From positions 626,092 to 690,091 of the forward strand of contig NMRA01000180.1 in the NCBI GenBank assembly GCA_002633005.1: a DNA stretch of 64,000 nucleotides, read 5' to 3'. This document shows positions 60,401 through 64,000 of the stretch, piece after piece. Under the pieces are notes generated by a model. It was not told the DNA's origin, searched no databases, and saw only the letters and a list, made by a program, of their open reading frames with translations. The stretch is from Phoronis australis. Its lineage: Eukaryota > Phoronida > Phoronidae. The translations under genes and the position numbers were made by a program. Numbering within the stretch: the stretch's first letter is position 1; every line of letters starts with the position of its first letter.

Positions 60401-61511
60401 TGGCAAAATTCTGGTTATTCCTGTGCCCTGTCCCCCTAACTCAAAATCCTGGATCCATCCCTGGATATAAGCTGCATAAATGGGTTCAGCAGAATTTATC
60501 CTGTACAAGACAAACGTAACAAATAGAGGTATTTTAATCGTTGTCTCTGTGAAAGCGACAGCAACGAACCCGTCATATTTCTATTTGTTGTCATAATTTT
60601 TCAAACTAAGGGTGTGCCTGAAGAGCGAAAAGTGTATTTTTTCGTAACAATACTTTCCGTTCAACATTACAGCTGCAGTTATTCGAGAAAATACGCGGCG
60701 ACGCCGCAAAATGGTAATGGCACTGCTATAGACCTTATTCACGCAGTAGTGAGCCTCTTTTTATGTTTAAAAACAATACATTTGAGACATGAATATAACG
60801 AGGCAGGCGAAAAATCACGCTTTGCGCTGTATTAAGCGCAAAATGCATTGTTTTAAAACCTAAAAAGAGGCTCACTACCAAAATGGCGACTGCGTGAATG
60901 CGGTGTATGTTGAGAATGCGTAAAAACACACGTGCATTATACCAACGGCTTTCCTCAACACAATTGTTATGTTTATACTATTCTTTCGAAATGATTTTAG
61001 CTTGATTCGCTTTCTATTATGTAGCACAAGCGCAACTTCCTAGTAGAGGACATCATGGCCGCCCTGCCAGACGAGATGTTAACTGTGGCCGCGGTTGGCC
61101 TGACGTACGCCTTGACGCGGTATAGTGACACAGAGGTAATATTCAAAATACAGTGTACGTGTTCAAACCTGAAGTTTTTCATGTTTCGTGCGCCGTCACA
61201 AACTAAACACTACGCTATCAGGCTGATAAATACTAGAAGTAAATGTTCATTCCCCTTAGGGTGTGAGCTCAAGTTGGGGTATCTTTTACTACGGCGGCCT
61301 CGTTACGAGTACGCAGTGTCTCAGATAATGTGTTTACGTTTCAGCTACCTGCATGATTTCGAGCAGTGATGAGCGATTGGAATGTGCCTGAGCATTCGTT
61401 TATTCCAACTTTTGCATTTTTATCATTTAATTAACAAACTGGGCACCAGCATATTAAATGACATACCCTTGCGAAGTGAGTTCATTGCCTGAGCGAAATG
61501 TTTTTTATTTA

Positions 61512-61667
61512 CAATGACTGGACTTGATTGACTTCGCCGGTTCTGCATGGTCAACCGGCTAAGACATTTGATTGGCTTGTTAGCCAGAAGACTTCATAGA
61601 GAACTAATCAGATAGATTATCCGATTGACCCGGCGGAGCCGGCGAAGTCAATCGAGTCCAGTCATTG
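61512..61667. mobile_element. MITE with CAATGACTGGACTTG ends, duplicate of 24346-24475
   Basis: The inverted ends here are better matched (CAATGACTGGACTTGATTGA against TCAATCGAGTCCAGTCATTG). It keeps an interior TAATCAGATAGATTATCCGA stretch missing from the other copy. Confidence 0.7.
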
Positions 61668-63318
61668 TTACATTTTAATCGAAAATTCTCTCACGCATTG
61701 ATTGGATTGCATTGTCTCAGTAGAGTTACCGAAAAATTTCAAATGCACGGACATATCCCCCGATATACTGTTTTTTAGAGTTTGTGTTATTATACCTGAC
61801 TCCATTTTTGATATCACAAAATTACTTGTCAAACATAGTGGTGTTTTAAAAGGCGCATAACCTAAAATATGATACAGAACTACACCAAATTTAGATATTA
61901 CGAATAATTATTAACATAGACCCATTCATACATGGCAAATGACTATTGTTACCATTGCACACATAGGTGTATTTGGGTGATTTCTCAGAGGAACTGTTTG
62001 TCGAAGATGCAGCCAAGGTGGCTCAAGCAAAGTTCCGGCAGAATCTCGGCGATATCTTATAAAGAGTAATGGCGGCGAGGTGGATTCATGTTTGAAAATA
62101 GCTTTGAGGTTTTTAATTTTACAAACTCTACGCCATTTAATTAAATTTTATATTTATCGCATACCTGTTAAGGACGTATCTTAAGTTTATTTTAAAACAA
62201 ATGTATTAATGTTTTCAGTGTTTGCAATGAAATATTTAAAAAAATAGTTCATTTTCTATAATTGTTCTTCAATGAGAGGTGCTGCATTTACGAAGCCGCT
62301 TGTAATACGTTGTGGTTATTTAAGTGAGACCTGTCAATCGAAAACAAATGTCAGCCAAATTTCTCTCACTGTGCAAAGCTCTCGAATTCCTGCTGCACAA
62401 ACATAAACCCGCCGCAGAAATGGGCTATTGCTAAGAAGTCGTTGGAGTGATCGTATCTGTTGACTGAGCACAGCGCGCATGTCTGCAGTAGTGTCTATTG
62501 CTACCGCTTGGAAGTTATTTGTAGTAAATTTTTTTTTTTAGTATTATAGTCATTCTTACTATGTAGGGTAAACAGTTACTTATTAGCACGACCTACTTTT
62601 GTTGGAATGGGCGACTAAGCTCTCGTAAAAACAAAAAGCCGGACGAAATCGTTCTTTTGTGATATAGGTCGATCAACCAATTGCGACCTACTGCGTGGGT
62701 CAAACGTTATCACATAGTTGAAAATGTTCTCTTGTTTGCGGCGAACGAGCTCGTTGAAGCGATGCTAGTCACTTGCTTTCGTTCCCCGTTCACGGGGAAG
62801 GCCTGCAGTTTGGTGAGGACTATAAAAAGACCAACTGTATTTGCACTGTGCCGGATTAAGGGTCTGCAGTGCCCTAAGCTATCAGAGTTCGAGCGGCGCC
62901 ACTTGCCGTTAGTGAGGCTTGTCTAGTTTTTGTACTTAAATACCACACGGATTAAACTAATCAAATTGAAAGTTGTGGAATAACCAATGTATTCCTACCG
63001 GGAAAGCTGTCTCTCTAGTGAGTATTTATACGAATGTACACCTTAAGCTTATGCGCGTTAACTATAATAAACAAAGTTTTTTATATGGGTGTGTTATTAG
63101 CCGGGGGTACTGCGCCATGTGAACATTTTAACGAGGCCGAAGGCGCAGTCTGAATAAGAAAGAATTCGAGGCCAAATTTATAGCAGAAAGAGGGCGAATT
63201 CAAATGCTCGCTTCTTAGACGGAACGTGGGTTTATTACCCGCTCGACCCAAATTTGGCACGTAAGACTGCTGAAATTCAAATTAAACCGATTTTTGTAGG
63301 TTATAAATCGACACCAAT

Positions 63319-63573
63319 CATGCGCCTACCCAACCCGTAAAAATGGAGGGGGGGGGGGCATGAATTTTTGAGAATGTGGACCTTTTACCAAGATTCACGG
63401 TGTATGCTCAGAGCTATGTGAAATGTGCATTCGCCAAATCAGTGGTAGTGGTAGTGCGGACTTTTGACTCGTTTCCTACTTCTTTTCGGGGTTTTTGCTT
63501 CTATGAGGCAGACCTTTTTGCCCGCTTAGCAAAATGGGAATGGGGCTCATTCGAGACTCCCGAGCGCAAATCC
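63319..63573 (-). mobile_element. MITE family D, inverted, in the duplicate only
   Basis: On the plus strand it contains GTGGACCTTTTACC, TTTTTGCTTCTATGAGGCAG and ACCTTTTTGCCCGCTTAGC, the reverse complement of the 48388-48632 interior. The equivalent place near 26.6 kb lacks it, so it is an insertion or deletion difference between the two copies. Confidence 0.65.
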
Positions 63574-64000
63574 GTTGGGAATGGATACAATGAACTTCTC
63601 AACAGAGCGCCTACACAGAGGTGCATTCCACAAGATCGCTGTTGGAGTAGCACAGTAAGGCTGAAGGGATACAATATGATACAGTGGAAAGTGAGAACAA
63701 TAATACAAATATTCCCTCCAGCGCACGTAAATTAAGCCCCTATGAATAAAACTTGACATAAATAACATGCAAAATCAACTATTCACTAATAAAAAGGCAC
63801 TGACCTAATTTTCGGGACCATAAAAATGACTGTATTACAACTGAATATTGCAGTCAAACAGGGTGCCATGTTCTGGTAAGCAGTTTGACCCCAGACTGAT
63901 TAGATCACTTGTTTGAACAAATAAATATCAATTCTTTTCAATTACAACATCTCAGTCTTCAGTTCATTATGTGACAAAGTAGTCACGCCGCTATTAAAGG

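Larger units (their letters stand above)
57128..62062 (+). pseudogene. Broken 3' copy of LOX-A (LOX-A')
   Basis: Contains the last 42 bases of exon 8 (57128-57169), exon 9 (57449-57655), exon 10 (61025-61135) and a shortened exon 11 (61967-62062). Exons 9 and 10 are nearly identical to LOX-A. Three lesions are visible. The copy begins mid-exon at a lone N. The acceptor before exon 9 reads AA at 57447-57448 where LOX-A has AG. Exon 11 lost 118 bp between two TATCT repeats, giving a stop at 62060-62062 and removing the C-terminal carboxylate that binds iron. His and Asn of exon 9 remain. It cannot make an active lipoxygenase as it stands; it may be a null allele placed in series by the assembly. 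Confidence 0.85.
57128..64000 (+). repeat. Segmental duplicate of 19822 to about 27.1 kb
   Basis: The whole segment is collinear with the 3' half of LOX-A and its downstream region at roughly 95 percent or more identity. Indels of 100-340 bp distinguish the two: extra sequence at about 58884-59090 and 63330-63573 here, and extra sequence at about 21895-22030, 22736-23062 and 25391-25729 in the other copy. It runs off the right edge. Four single Ns (57127, 59471 and 60263 here, 21631 in the other copy) lie at or near points where the copies diverge. Confidence 0.92.

Overview
The window is eukaryotic, almost certainly from an invertebrate animal. Coding sequence is split into short exons with GT-AG introns of 0.2 to 4.8 kb, the background is AT-rich, and it is crowded with miniature inverted-repeat elements and decayed non-LTR retrotransposons. 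I could not fix the phylum. The only long convincing proteins are animal-type (PLAT-domain) lipoxygenases. No bacterial-style gene, operon or CRISPR array is present.

Layout. 1-630: the 3' end of a decayed gene for a cysteine-rich, Thr/Pro-linked secreted protein. 0.8-11 kb: repeats, including a 1.7-kb element with TTAA target duplications (4283-5966) and a broken LINE on the minus strand (6740-8590). 12063-24954: a complete 11-exon lipoxygenase gene (LOX-A, 683 aa). 25-33 kb: repeats, a second broken LINE, a 522-base assembly gap and a THAP-like fragment. 33777-51526: a second complete 11-exon lipoxygenase gene (LOX-B, 682 aa), same strand and same intron phases, with a second TTAA element in intron 3. 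52-57 kb: a long palindrome and other repeats. 57128-64000: a near-identical copy of 19822 to about 27.1 kb, carrying a broken 3' part of LOX-A.

LOX-A and LOX-B are tandem paralogues that keep the iron-ligand pattern (two His in exon 7, His and Asn in exon 9, C-terminal carboxylate). They differ at the residue that in known lipoxygenases tracks product stereochemistry (the Coffa position): LOX-A has Ala (S-type prediction) and LOX-B has Gly (R-type prediction). A tract of about 260 bp covering the first half of exon 7 and the end of the preceding intron is far more alike between the two genes than its surroundings, as expected from gene conversion, and it stops upstream of the switch residue. 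This pair is the most interesting system in the window.

Several duplications start exactly at single N bases (46990, 57127), so assembly of two divergent haplotypes must be considered before they are called biological. First exons of both lipoxygenases are predicted from splice phase only. Repeat boundaries were read by eye.
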